A stretch of 64,000 nucleotides of DNA from Flavobacteriia bacterium. Its GTDB lineage: Bacteria > Bacteroidota > Bacteroidia > Flavobacteriales_D > Crocinitomicaceae. Under the pieces are notes generated by a model. The model was not told where the DNA came from. It ran no database searches and saw only the letters and a program-made list of their open reading frames with translations. The DNA lies in assembly GCA_016178305.1 (NCBI GenBank), contig JACOTM010000116.1, positions 1-64,000 of the forward strand, in the 5' to 3' direction. A program made the position numbers and the translations under genes. Shown here in pieces: positions 1 through 7,844 of the stretch (within the stretch, counting starts at the first letter, position 1; each line of letters starts with the position of its first letter).

Positions 1-147
1 AATTACATCATGGATTTGTTCTATTGTTTGCACAGGATCATTACCAACATATTTTTGAACATTTGGATTGGAATCCATCTCATACATGGCTTCTGCATCT
101 GAAAGAGTTATTTCACGAAAGTAAAGTCGAGGTGTTGTTAAAAGCAT
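1..147 (-). CDS. GNAT family N-acetyltransferase, N-terminal part (cut by window edge)
   Basis: Only the first 49 codons lie in the window; the gene continues past the left edge. The translation starts MLLTTPRLYFREITLSDAEA and goes on with MYEMDSNPNVQKYVG. This is the typical opening of RimJ/RimL-type GNAT acetyltransferases: a (T/S)PRL strand, then xLRxxxxxDAxxMYEmxsnP(x)VxxYxG. Such enzymes transfer acetyl from acetyl-CoA to an amine; the substrate cannot be told from this fragment. An open frame of about 67 codons on the plus strand over the same bases is its antisense shadow. The S9 peptidase and its terminator lie upstream on the same strand. Confidence 0.85.
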   Translation of the reverse strand, partial: MLLTTPRLYFREITLSDAEAMYEMDSNPNVQKYVGNDPVQTIEQIHDVI

Positions 148-183
148 TTGTTAAAAGAATATTAATTGAGTTCAATTTTAAAC

Positions 184-220
184 AAAAAATCCCAATTTTT
201 TTGTAAATCGGGATTTTTTT
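184..220 (-). terminator. Intrinsic terminator behind the S9 peptidase gene
   Basis: An inverted repeat AAAAAATCCC (184-193) / GGGATTTTTT (210-219) has a partly paired AT-rich middle and, on the minus strand, a T-run at the end of the stem. It lies 9 bases beyond the stop codon of the S9 peptidase and about 37 bases before the GNAT start, so it separates the two minus-strand genes. It is A/T-flanked on both sides and could work in either direction. Confidence 0.75.
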
Positions 221-228
221 AATTTTTT

Positions 229-2217
229 TTATTTCAAATGACAGGCAAAAAAACCAAGCATACATTCATACAATTGGATTTGATTTTCTTCATGCCCAAA
301 ACCATGTCCTTCATTGTATTTTACCATATATGGCACATCAAATCCACGTTTTCTTAAGTTGACAACTACTTGATCGGATTCATCTATGTTTACACGAGGA
401 TCATTTGCTCCTTGAACGACAAAAAGAGGTTTTTTGATTTTATCAGCATTCAATGCAGGAGAAACTTCTTTCATGATTTTTTGATCTTCGATACTTGTTT
501 CATCATACCATTGCTCATACATTTGTTTTAAATATGGTTTCCAATATTCAGGGAATGATTTGTAAAAAGTGAATAAATTTGAAACACCAACGTAGTCAAT
601 ACCACAAGTATATAAATCTGGAGTTTTCACTAAACTTCCTAGGGTTGCTAAGCCACCATAACTTGCTCCGTAAATTGCGATTTTTTGTCCGTCAATGAAG
701 TCAAGTGTTTTGACGTAAGTAACTGCATCTTCTAAATCATTCAGCATATTTCTTCCAATTTGTTTGCTGCCAGCTAAGAAAAAATCTTTCCCATATCCAC
801 CTGAACCTCTATAATTGATTTGTAATGTAGCATAACCTCGACTTGCAAAAAGTTGTGTTTCAGGATTGAATCCCCAAGAATCCCGAACGCCATAAGGACC
901 ACCATGTGGATTTACAATTAATGGAACTTTATGATTTTGATCTGCATTTTTAGGAATTGTAATATAGCCATGAACAATTAACCCATCTCTTGTCTTGAAT
1001 TGAATTGGCCGCATTTCCGCCATATCCTCTTCTTTTAATTGAGGCATCATGTTAAACATTTCTTTGAATGCTTCTTTTTTAGCATCATAAAAGTAATATG
1101 CTCCATAAAGTTTATCACTGGTTACATATAATAGATAGTTGGTTTCATCATCTGTAATGCTGGTGATATAGACCTGCTTGTTTCCAAATTGTTTCGTGAA
1201 TTTTTCTATAAGTTTAATGTATGTTTTACTAATTGGGACGATAACTTCTTTTTCACCTTCATAATTGTAATAATCTATTTCATAATTTCTAAGGCGTGAA
1301 GTTCTAATTCCTCGAACGTCAAATTGTGGATTTGAATATAATTTCTGAATAATTTTCTTTTCTTTGAAATCATAAATTACGATTTCATCTGTATTGCTTT
1401 CTAAATTTGAAATTATATAAGCATCATTTGGGTTTGGAGTTGCATAATTAAATCCGATTACATAAAATGTTTGTTTCCAATTGGTAGTTAATATTTTTTC
1501 AAATGTTTCAGTTCCTTCTACGCGATAATAATATGTGTAATCCGTACCATTTTCTTGTTTTGAATAACCTTTTAAAATTCCATCTTTGTCAAAATCAAAT
1601 CCACTTATTGGGTTTTCAAGATCTTTATTCTCAAATAATTTAGTTATTTCTCCTGTTTCAATATTGATTCGATATGGTTCAGATACTTGAGGGTTTTCTT
1701 TATTCATTTGAATAATAATAACATTGGGTTGTTCTTTTAAGAATTTTAAAATATCAACCCGAACACCATCAAAAGGAGTTAATTCTTTTGCATTTGTACC
1801 ATCTATATTAATTGAAAAAATATGATAATTTTCATTTCCTCCTTTGTCTTGAACATAGAGCAATTTAGAATTCGTTACCCAATCGTAATCTCTTATTAAT
1901 TCATTTTTTTCCTCGATAACTCGTTTTATTTCATTTGTAGATGTGTTCTTTACATATACGTGTGTTTTTCCGAACTCATCTTTTTCAGTGTAAGAAATAT
2001 ATTTTCCATCTGGAGAAAATTTGAAACTGCTTTGTTTTGGATGTGCAAAATAGTCAGAAACAGCATATTTGTAGGTTCCTTTAGCTTTGTCTGCCAATTT
2101 AGTTAATTCTTCAGATGAAGAAGGGAGTGTTGTATTTCCCCTTTTTGTTTCAGTTTCTTGAGCAAGTATTAAACAACTCAAGGTTGTGAAAATGGGTAGT
2201 AAAAAAAGTTTGTTCAT
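229..2217 (-). CDS. Secreted S9 family peptidase (prolyl oligopeptidase type)
   Basis: A 662-residue serine peptidase of the S9 (prolyl oligopeptidase / acylaminoacyl peptidase) family. Residues 1-20 look like a Sec signal peptide ending in LAQ. About residues 45-400 form WD-like strands typical of the beta-propeller that gates access to the active site. About 400-662 form the alpha/beta hydrolase domain, with the oxyanion-side motif NPHGGPYG (436-443), nucleophile Ser519 in GASYGG, Asp606 in GANDPR and His638 in EGHGF. It probably trims short peptides in the periplasm. It is the upstream gene of a short minus-strand group and ends in a clear terminator. The family is certain; the substrate is not known. 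Confidence 0.92.
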   Translation of the reverse strand: MNKLFLLPIFTTLSCLILAQETETKRGNTTLPSSSEELTKLADKAKGTYKYAVSDYFAHPKQSSFKFSPDGKYISYTEKDEFGKTHVYVKNTSTNEIKRVIEEKNELIRDYDWVTNSKLLYVQDKGGNENYHIFSINIDGTNAKELTPFDGVRVDILKFLKEQPNVIIIQMNKENPQVSEPYRINIETGEITKLFENKDLENPISGFDFDKDGILKGYSKQENGTDYTYYYRVEGTETFEKILTTNWKQTFYVIGFNYATPNPNDAYIISNLESNTDEIVIYDFKEKKIIQKLYSNPQFDVRGIRTSRLRNYEIDYYNYEGEKEVIVPISKTYIKLIEKFTKQFGNKQVYITSITDDETNYLLYVTSDKLYGAYYFYDAKKEAFKEMFNMMPQLKEEDMAEMRPIQFKTRDGLIVHGYITIPKNADQNHKVPLIVNPHGGPYGVRDSWGFNPETQLFASRGYATLQINYRGSGGYGKDFFLAGSKQIGRNMLNDLEDAVTYVKTLDFIDGQKIAIYGASYGGLATLGSLVKTPDLYTCGIDYVGVSNLFTFYKSFPEYWKPYLKQMYEQWYDETSIEDQKIMKEVSPALNADKIKKPLFVVQGANDPRVNIDESDQVVVNLRKRGFDVPYMVKYNEGHGFGHEENQIQLYECMLGFFACHLK

Positions 2218-2253
2218 TGAAAATAATTTAATTTGGGCTAAAATATAAAGAGT

Positions 2254-2272
2254 TTTTAGTTGAAAACTAAAA
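2254..2272 (-). terminator. AT-rich hairpin behind the YgiD-like gene, possible weak terminator
   Basis: The sequence TTTTAGTT-ttc-AACTAAAA (minus strand) forms an 8-bp AU-rich stem just after the stop codon of the dioxygenase gene. It has only a poor T-tract behind it, so it may be a weak terminator or chance in AT-rich DNA. Confidence 0.3.
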
Positions 2273-2282
2273 TTAACTTTTA

Positions 2283-3116
2283 TTAACCTATCTTCACAGA
2301 TGTCATAGAAAAAGAGCCCGCCAATAAGGCATCATTAAAAAATGAAATTGGGTCATCCTCATTTCTAAGCGCCATGGAGTAAAGTAATGGTAAATAATGT
2401 TCTGGTGTTGGAGCAGAAAGTTGAAGGGCTTTACTGTAATTACGATAATTAATCAATGATTTAAAATCATTTTTGGTAATCAATTTTTTAAAGGTTTCAT
2501 TTGCTTCAATCGCCCAATCATGTCCAAAGTGTGTATTAAAGTCACCTTTTAGTTCAAGGTGTTGAAAGTTATGAACCATATTTCCACTTCCAATAATTAA
2601 AATTCCTTTTTTTCTGAAACTTTGAAGCTCTTTCGCTAAATTGTAATGATATTCAGGTCCTTGCATGTAGTCTAAACTTAATTGGATTACAGGGATAGAG
2701 GCGTCAGGATATAAATTTTTTAAAATACTCCAGTTACCATGATCAAATCCCCATGAAAAATCCATTCCGACTTCTATTGATTGGATTGTTTTTTTTGTTT
2801 CTTCGGCTAACCAACTACTGCCTGGCGCAGGATACTGAACATCAAAAAGAGCTTGTGGGAATCCTCTAAAATCATGAATAGTTGAAGGTTTTTTCATTGC
2901 TGTCACCAATGTTCCTTTTGTTTCCCAATGTGCTGAAATCATCAAAATTGCTTTAGGTAAAGGCAATTCTTTTACAATTTTTTTCCAACCTTGTGAAAAT
3001 TCATTCTCTTCAATCGCATTCATAGGATTGCCATGTCCAATAAACAAAACAGGCATTGAGATGTCTTGCTCACCTAAATGATCTGTAAAATATTTAAAAG
3101 AGTTGTAAGCATGCAT
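2283..3116 (-). CDS. ygiD: 4,5-DOPA-extradiol-dioxygenase-like protein (YgiD/LigB family)
   Basis: A 277-residue protein of the class III extradiol dioxygenase (LigB) superfamily, closest in pattern to E. coli YgiD. Shared blocks include GHGNPMNAIE near the N-terminus, ISAHWET, TIHDFRGFPQALF, YPAPGS, WGFDHGNW and the C-terminal PTPEHYLPLLY. The His residues in GHG, AHW and FDHG are those used for metal binding in the family. YgiD opens the ring of L-DOPA; the true substrate in a flavobacterium is unknown. I start at ATG 3116. A TTG 27 bases further out is in frame but adds residues absent from the family. Confidence 0.9.
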   Translation of the reverse strand: MHAYNSFKYFTDHLGEQDISMPVLFIGHGNPMNAIEENEFSQGWKKIVKELPLPKAILMISAHWETKGTLVTAMKKPSTIHDFRGFPQALFDVQYPAPGSSWLAEETKKTIQSIEVGMDFSWGFDHGNWSILKNLYPDASIPVIQLSLDYMQGPEYHYNLAKELQSFRKKGILIIGSGNMVHNFQHLELKGDFNTHFGHDWAIEANETFKKLITKNDFKSLINYRNYSKALQLSAPTPEHYLPLLYSMALRNEDDPISFFNDALLAGSFSMTSVKIG

Positions 3117-3205
3117 ATCTGTAAGCCGATTATTGATTTTCAAATATGTTATGATTAATTGAAATCAGGTTTTAATTTTTTTATAGGTTATAATAAAATG
3201 ATTTC

Positions 3206-3706
3206 TCAAATTGAATTTTTTATGTTTTCTTCCAAAGTTCCTTTTTCTTTCATTTTGATATATTTTTCGATGTTTTTATCTTTATTTAACAATGCTTTAT
3301 GCTTTTGATAATATTCAATAACAGCCTCAATTCCTGTGATATTTCCTTGTAATTTGTTTGAATAATCTTCTTCTTCAATGGCATATTTTGTCCAAGCTCC
3401 CATAAAAATGATAACTAATTCGGGGCTTGATTTTATAAAAGTGGTTACTTTTTCATTCAATTCAATAGTTACTTTTGGACTTCCGGAAATCCAAGTGATT
3501 AAAAATTTATTAGCTAATAAAGCTTTGTCTTTTTCCGTGTTTGGAGCAGTTTGCATGAGCCAATCGAAGCAGTTTATTACATCTTCTTCGTATTTTTTAT
3601 AATCATCATCTTTTTTTAAAGTATAATTTTCAGGAACTTCAAAATCTTGGGCAATTAAAGTTAAATTAGAGGATAGTGCAATTAAAAAAATAAATAATTT
3701 TTTCAT
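3206..3706 (-). CDS. Small secreted protein of unknown function
   Basis: 166 residues starting with a Sec signal peptide (MKKLFIFLIALSSNLTLIAQ) that would be cut after LIAQ. The mature part is acidic/lysine-rich and mostly helical in appearance, with no Cys pairs, metal motifs or repeats that I recognise. It lies 20 bases downstream of another secreted protein gene on the same strand, so the two may be co-transcribed and act together in the periplasm. The function is unknown. Confidence 0.75.
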   Translation of the reverse strand: MKKLFIFLIALSSNLTLIAQDFEVPENYTLKKDDDYKKYEEDVINCFDWLMQTAPNTEKDKALLANKFLITWISGSPKVTIELNEKVTTFIKSSPELVIIFMGAWTKYAIEEEDYSNKLQGNITGIEAVIEYYQKHKALLNKDKNIEKYIKMKEKGTLEENIKNSI

Positions 3707-3726
3707 GTTTTAAATAAAATTAGTTG

Positions 3727-4620
3727 TTAAAAAGTAAATCTCAACCCAATTCCGTGTTGAGTTCGTGGATTAATAAAAGTTTTTAATTCGGGGATATTAA
3801 CTAAATTAATATCAGCTCTTAATTCATAAAAGAGATGGGTTTTAGATAAAAAAAGATTTTTATGACCTAATCTAAAATCGATTCCAATTGGAATGTATGC
3901 TGAGAAAGCATAACTGTTTTTATTGCTAGTGACTTCATAAGAAGCTGTTGATTTTGTTGAAAATGAATCAAAAGAATCATTGTTATTCCCAATTGTGTGA
4001 GATTCAATTCGCTCTTTTTTAGTATGTGTTATTTTTGTTTGAGAATCATACATTAATCCTGTTGTAAAACCGATACCTGTTTTAAATGATAATCGGGAAC
4101 TGGAATGGAAAATGTATAGATAGGATAAATCAAATTTCAATATTTTACGTGTATTTAATAAATCGAAATTATTAATATAGGTTGAGTCTAAATATGTTGT
4201 TTGGCCAGTTTGCGCAGATGTTAATGTATCAAATGGAATGGTTGTTTTCTTCTCATTACTATAAGTTATTGGATTTCCATTAGCATGGTTGATACCTATA
4301 CGAAATAAACTATTTTCTCTATAAGCAGAACGATTTTTATTTGCTAATTGAAAGCCGAATTGAAGGGAAAACATGCTGTTGAGATGAGATGAATTATTGA
4401 TTGTTTGTTGATAATCAGAAAGATTTATTGTTGAAAATTTAGAGTTTGGAAACAATGAATTGAAATTTTCAATTGTACCATTTATATTTTGCTCACTTGA
4501 AAAAGTGATTTGTGTTGCAATTTCGCTAAATCGAATAAAACCGATTTTAACTTTAGAACTATCTTGTGCCATTAAATTTGAAGCTAAAAGTACAAAGACT
4601 ACGTAAAATAATTTTTTCAT
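3727..4620 (-). CDS. Putative outer-membrane beta-barrel protein, function unknown
   Basis: 297 residues with a signal peptide ending NLMAQ. The mature chain has alternating polar/hydrophobic strands, many Ser/Thr/Asn, and ends in LRFTF, the C-terminal aromatic signature of outer-membrane barrels. Phrases such as YSFSAYIPIGIDFRLG-like strands near the end resemble small PorT/OmpW-type barrels of Bacteroidota. It precedes the 166-residue secreted protein in what looks like a two-gene unit. The barrel assignment is inference from strand pattern; no specific family was recognised. Confidence 0.65.
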   Translation of the reverse strand: MKKLFYVVFVLLASNLMAQDSSKVKIGFIRFSEIATQITFSSEQNINGTIENFNSLFPNSKFSTINLSDYQQTINNSSHLNSMFSLQFGFQLANKNRSAYRENSLFRIGINHANGNPITYSNEKKTTIPFDTLTSAQTGQTTYLDSTYINNFDLLNTRKILKFDLSYLYIFHSSSRLSFKTGIGFTTGLMYDSQTKITHTKKERIESHTIGNNNDSFDSFSTKSTASYEVTSNKNSYAFSAYIPIGIDFRLGHKNLFLSKTHLFYELRADINLVNIPELKTFINPRTQHGIGLRFTF

Positions 4621-4691
4621 TTTTAATTATTAGGTTATACTTTGCTATAACGATTTCAAAATTAATATATTTTAGATAACAATGATTTTTT

Positions 4692-4699
4692 TAACTTTA
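4692..4699 (+). promoter_or_regulatory. Candidate -7 element (TAACTTTA) of the LuxE-like gene
   Basis: The sequence matches the Bacteroidota -7 consensus TAnnTTTG except for the last base. It ends 5 bases before the ATG, so transcription would begin at or within a base or two of the start codon. No clear -33 TTG is seen at the expected distance. Confidence 0.4.
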
Positions 4700-4704
4700 T
4701 ACAC

Positions 4705-5676
4705 ATGAATAATTTAGAAAATGAAATTTTTTCGATTCAGTCTAAAGCTGATTTTGAAGAAGTTGTGAAGAATGTTTTTGAATTTCAATTGAAAAATTGC
4801 AAGGTTTATTCTAATTATTGTGAAAAATTAGGAAAAACTTCTCCGAAAACAATCTTTGAAATCCCCTTTTTACCAATTTCATTTTTTAAAACTCATGAAA
4901 TAATTTCTTCCGATCGTGCTGTTCAATTTGAATTTAAAAGCAGTGGAACTACAGGAATGATACGCAGCAGACATTTGGTTCAAAATCCTGCGATGTACGA
5001 AAGATCATTTGAAGCAATTTATAAAGACTTTATTGGAAATCCAGAAGAGCAGGTTATTTTAGCATTGTTGCCTAATTATATCAAACAAGGAAATTCAAGT
5101 TTGATTTATATGGTTGAAAAATTAGTTAGATTATCGGGGAATAATCTGTCTGGATTTTATTTGGATGATTGCGAAAAATTAGTTTCTAATTATAAACGAG
5201 CTATCGCTGAAGGTAAAAAAGTGATTCTATTTGGAGTGTCTTATGCATTACTCGATTTGGCAGAAAACAAAATTGATCTATCAAAAGCATTGATTATTGA
5301 AACAGGAGGAATGAAAGGTCGTAGAAAAGAATTGACGAAAGAGGAATTGCATCAAGAATTAATTAAAGGGTTGAATACGGATTTTATTGCTTCGGAATAT
5401 GGAATGACTGAATTATTTTCGCAATCATATAGTGATAAAAATGGGATTTTTAAAATGCCAAAATGGATGCAAATTTTTATTCGTGAAGTCAATGATCCTT
5501 TTCATTTCTTAGAAGAGGGAAAAACGGGAGGAATTAATGTTATTGATTTAGCAAATTTATATTCTTGCTCGTTTATTGAAACACAGGATCTAGGAAAAAA
5601 ACAAGGAGATACTTTTCAACTAATGGGAAGATTTGATCATTCAGATTTAAGAGGTTGTAATATGATGGTCGAATAA
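4705..5676 (+). CDS. LuxE/PaaK-family acyl-protein synthetase
   Basis: 323 residues of the LuxE acyl-protein synthetase family, part of the adenylate-forming (ANL) superfamily. The nucleotide-binding motif SSGTTG is at residues 79-84. It is followed by LALLPNYIKQGNSSLIYMV and, later, by the EYGMTEL block and the C-terminal GRFDHSDLRGC segment typical of Bacteroidota members. LuxE activates a fatty acid as acyl-AMP and moves it to a Cys; here the conserved C-terminal RGC could serve. There are no luxC/luxD-like genes beside it, so bioluminescence is not implied. The family is well supported; acyl donor and acceptor are unknown. Confidence 0.88.
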   Translation: MNNLENEIFSIQSKADFEEVVKNVFEFQLKNCKVYSNYCEKLGKTSPKTIFEIPFLPISFFKTHEIISSDRAVQFEFKSSGTTGMIRSRHLVQNPAMYERSFEAIYKDFIGNPEEQVILALLPNYIKQGNSSLIYMVEKLVRLSGNNLSGFYLDDCEKLVSNYKRAIAEGKKVILFGVSYALLDLAENKIDLSKALIIETGGMKGRRKELTKEELHQELIKGLNTDFIASEYGMTELFSQSYSDKNGIFKMPKWMQIFIREVNDPFHFLEEGKTGGINVIDLANLYSCSFIETQDLGKKQGDTFQLMGRFDHSDLRGCNMMVE

Positions 5677-5805
5677 AGATTACAAATTAACAGATATTAA
5701 AAAAAGAAAATTTGAAGAATTACCAAAAATATCGAGTCTTAAAGTCTAAAATCTTGATAAAATCAAAAAATAAAACACTTACTTCTTTTAGTTTCTATTT
5801 TCTAA

Positions 5806-5813
5806 TATCTTTA
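5806..5813 (+). promoter_or_regulatory. Candidate -7 element (TATCTTTA) of the TSUP transporter gene
   Basis: TATCTTTA resembles TAnnTTTG and lies 19 bases before the ATG in an otherwise feature-poor 156-base gap. There is no convincing -33 TTG. Confidence 0.3.
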
Positions 5814-5832
5814 CAATTCAATTAAAAACTGA

Positions 5833-6225
5833 ATGACAACACAAACAATTATTATTTTACTGTTAATTGGTTTATTAGCTGGATTGCTTAGTGGATTTGT
5901 TGGAGTAGGAGGTGGAGTTGTAATTGTTCCTGCTTTGGTTTATTTTTTAGGAGTCAGTCAGCATCAAGCACAAGGAACAAGTTTATTTATATTGCTTTTA
6001 CCAGTAGGGCTTTTAGCGGTAAATAATTATGCTAAAAATGGAAGTATTAATTGGACGTATGGGATTATAATTGCCATTGCATTTGTAATTGGGGGATATT
6101 TTGGATCTAAAATATCCTTAAAAATTTCGCCAGCTCTTGTGAAATTTATTTTCGGTTTGTTAATGGCTTACGTAGCTATTCGTTTTATTTTATCAGGTTA
6201 TAATTCCCTTTCGAATGAGTCGTAA
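5833..6225 (+). CDS. Half-size TauE/SafE (TSUP) family membrane transporter
   Basis: 130 residues with four predicted membrane helices (about 5-27, 40-60, 73-93, 100-120). It carries the TSUP signature near the N-terminus, GLLAGLLSGFVGVGGGVVIVP-like, with the glycine-rich GVGGG motif. Full-length members have a tandem repeat of this unit (about 250 residues, 7-8 helices), so this is a single unit and should act as a dimer. Family members move sulfite, sulfoacetate and other organosulfur or carboxylate anions. The frame overlaps the next gene by 11 bases (ATGAGTCGTAA), suggesting translational coupling. Substrate unknown. Confidence 0.85.
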   Translation: MTTQTIIILLLIGLLAGLLSGFVGVGGGVVIVPALVYFLGVSQHQAQGTSLFILLLPVGLLAVNNYAKNGSINWTYGIIIAIAFVIGGYFGSKISLKISPALVKFIFGLLMAYVAIRFILSGYNSLSNES

Positions 6226-7402
6226 TATTCAAGAATTTATTAGAGAAAAAGCAGTTGATCTTTTTGAGAAAGTAAAAGTTTACAGAGAGTATATGCATCA
6301 ATATCCAGAACTTTCATTTCAAGAAGAAAAAACAATGGAATATGTTGCAGGAATTTTAACAAAATTAGATATTCCTTTTAAGAAAGGTGTAGGAGGAACA
6401 GGTATTGTAGCGATGATTTATGGAAAACAACATACTTTAGAAATGGAATGTATTGGTTTGAGAGCAGATTTAGATGCTTTGCCGATTCAGGAAGAAAATG
6501 ATGTAGCCTACAAATCAAAAAATAAAGGGGTAATGCACGCCTGTGGACATGATGTTCATACTTCAATTTTGCTTGGCGCAGCTGAAATTATTAATGAAAT
6601 AAAAGATGAAATTCCTTTTCCTGTTAAATTGATTTTTCAACCAGGAGAAGAAAAAAATCCTGGAGGAGCAACTTATATGATTCGAGATGGTGTCTTAGAA
6701 AATCCAACGGTGAAAGAATTATATGCTTTACATGTTTTTCCGGATATGGAAGTCGGAAAAGTAGGATTTAGAGAAGGAATTTATATGGCTTCTTCAGATG
6801 AAATTTATGTGACAATTCAAGGGAAAGGAGGACATGGAGCAACTCCGAATAAAGCAATTGATCCTATTTTAATTGGGGCAACAATTGTTACTTCGATTCA
6901 GCAAATTGTGAGTAGAAGATGTGACCCTATTATACCATCTGTTTTGACATTTGGACATTTTGAAGGTATTGGCGAAACAAATGTTATTCCTTCCAAAGTT
7001 TTATTGAAAGGAACATTCAGAACATTGAATGAAGTATGGAGAGCTGAAGCATTGGATTTAATTCAATCCCAAATTACGTTAATTGCACAATCGATGGGCG
7101 GTTCAGCGGAAGTGACTATCAGTAAAGGATACCCTTACTTAGAGAATAATCCCAAAGTAACGAAGGCGTTATCTGAAAAAGCAAAAGCATTTTTAGGTAA
7201 CGATAAAGTTGAAGAATTACCAATCCGAATGACTTCAGAAGATTTTGCATTTTTTTCACAAGAAAAGCCAGTATGTTTTTTTCGCTTAGGTGTTCGAAAT
7301 GAATCTAAAGGAATTGTTTATGGGGTTCATAATTCTCGATTTGATATTGACCCATTAGCACTTGTTACAGGGATTCAAATAATTTGTTTATCAGTATGTT
7401 AA
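6215..7402 (+). CDS. M20-family amidohydrolase (N-acyl amino acid / hippurate hydrolase type)
   Basis: 395 residues of the M20D peptidase/amidohydrolase family. The metal site is visible: Cys110, His112 and His115 in HACGHDVHTS, and Glu145-146 in FQPGEE. A small lid domain with GGHGATP is inserted near residues 205-215, and the last metal-side motif MTSEDFAFF is near 340. Relatives cleave N-acyl amino acids, hippurate, IAA conjugates or N-acetyl-diaminopimelate; no choice can be made here. The start codon lies inside the end of the TSUP gene, and both may handle related small molecules. Cytoplasmic: no signal peptide. Confidence 0.93.
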   Translation: MSRNIQEFIREKAVDLFEKVKVYREYMHQYPELSFQEEKTMEYVAGILTKLDIPFKKGVGGTGIVAMIYGKQHTLEMECIGLRADLDALPIQEENDVAYKSKNKGVMHACGHDVHTSILLGAAEIINEIKDEIPFPVKLIFQPGEEKNPGGATYMIRDGVLENPTVKELYALHVFPDMEVGKVGFREGIYMASSDEIYVTIQGKGGHGATPNKAIDPILIGATIVTSIQQIVSRRCDPIIPSVLTFGHFEGIGETNVIPSKVLLKGTFRTLNEVWRAEALDLIQSQITLIAQSMGGSAEVTISKGYPYLENNPKVTKALSEKAKAFLGNDKVEELPIRMTSEDFAFFSQEKPVCFFRLGVRNESKGIVYGVHNSRFDIDPLALVTGIQIICLSVC

Positions 7403-7409
7403 AGAATCA

Positions 7410-7844
7410 ATGAGAAAAATATTAATCTATAGCTTTATTCTTTTTATTTTGTCTAATTGCATGACAGATAGACGAAATGTCCGTAGAATAAATGGTGATT
7501 GGGAAATTGTAAAATATAAACAAACTGATAATCTTGGTTTTACTACAATTATTCCAGCTGAAGGAACGTTTCATTTTTCAAAGTATAAATTAAAAAATAA
7601 GAAAGGAGATTTCCATTATCAATTTACATATTTTAGTCCTCTAGATACAGTTAGTTATAACGAATTTGGAGCGTATTATTCTTCAGCAAAGGAAGAAGCT
7701 TTTTTCTTAAATACATTCGATATAAATGGGAATATAATTCAAACAGAACAATTTCATATTGACATTCTCACAACCACAGATGTTATTTTACAATACAATG
7801 ATTTGACTGTGATGCATACATTTGTTTTGCGGAAAAAGAAATAA
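7410..7844 (+). CDS. Putative lipoprotein of unknown function
   Basis: 144 residues with a lipoprotein signal: hydrophobic stretch, then the lipobox LSNC with the acylated Cys at about residue 17. The mature part begins with charged residues and contains a GDWEIVKYKQTDN segment like those of lipocalin-like or DUF5004-type lipoproteins of Bacteroidota, which are small beta barrels. It starts 7 bases after the M20 stop, so it is probably the last gene of the TSUP-M20 transcript. It converges with the cytochrome gene with no spacer. Confidence 0.72.
   Translation: MRKILIYSFILFILSNCMTDRRNVRRINGDWEIVKYKQTDNLGFTTIIPAEGTFHFSKYKLKNKKGDFHYQFTYFSPLDTVSYNEFGAYYSSAKEEAFFLNTFDINGNIIQTEQFHIDILTTTDVILQYNDLTVMHTFVLRKKK

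Noticed and set aside
3-206. Plus-strand ORF at the left edge
   Set aside because: Antisense to the well-supported GNAT N-terminus; its product resembles no family and its stop lies inside the terminator hairpin.
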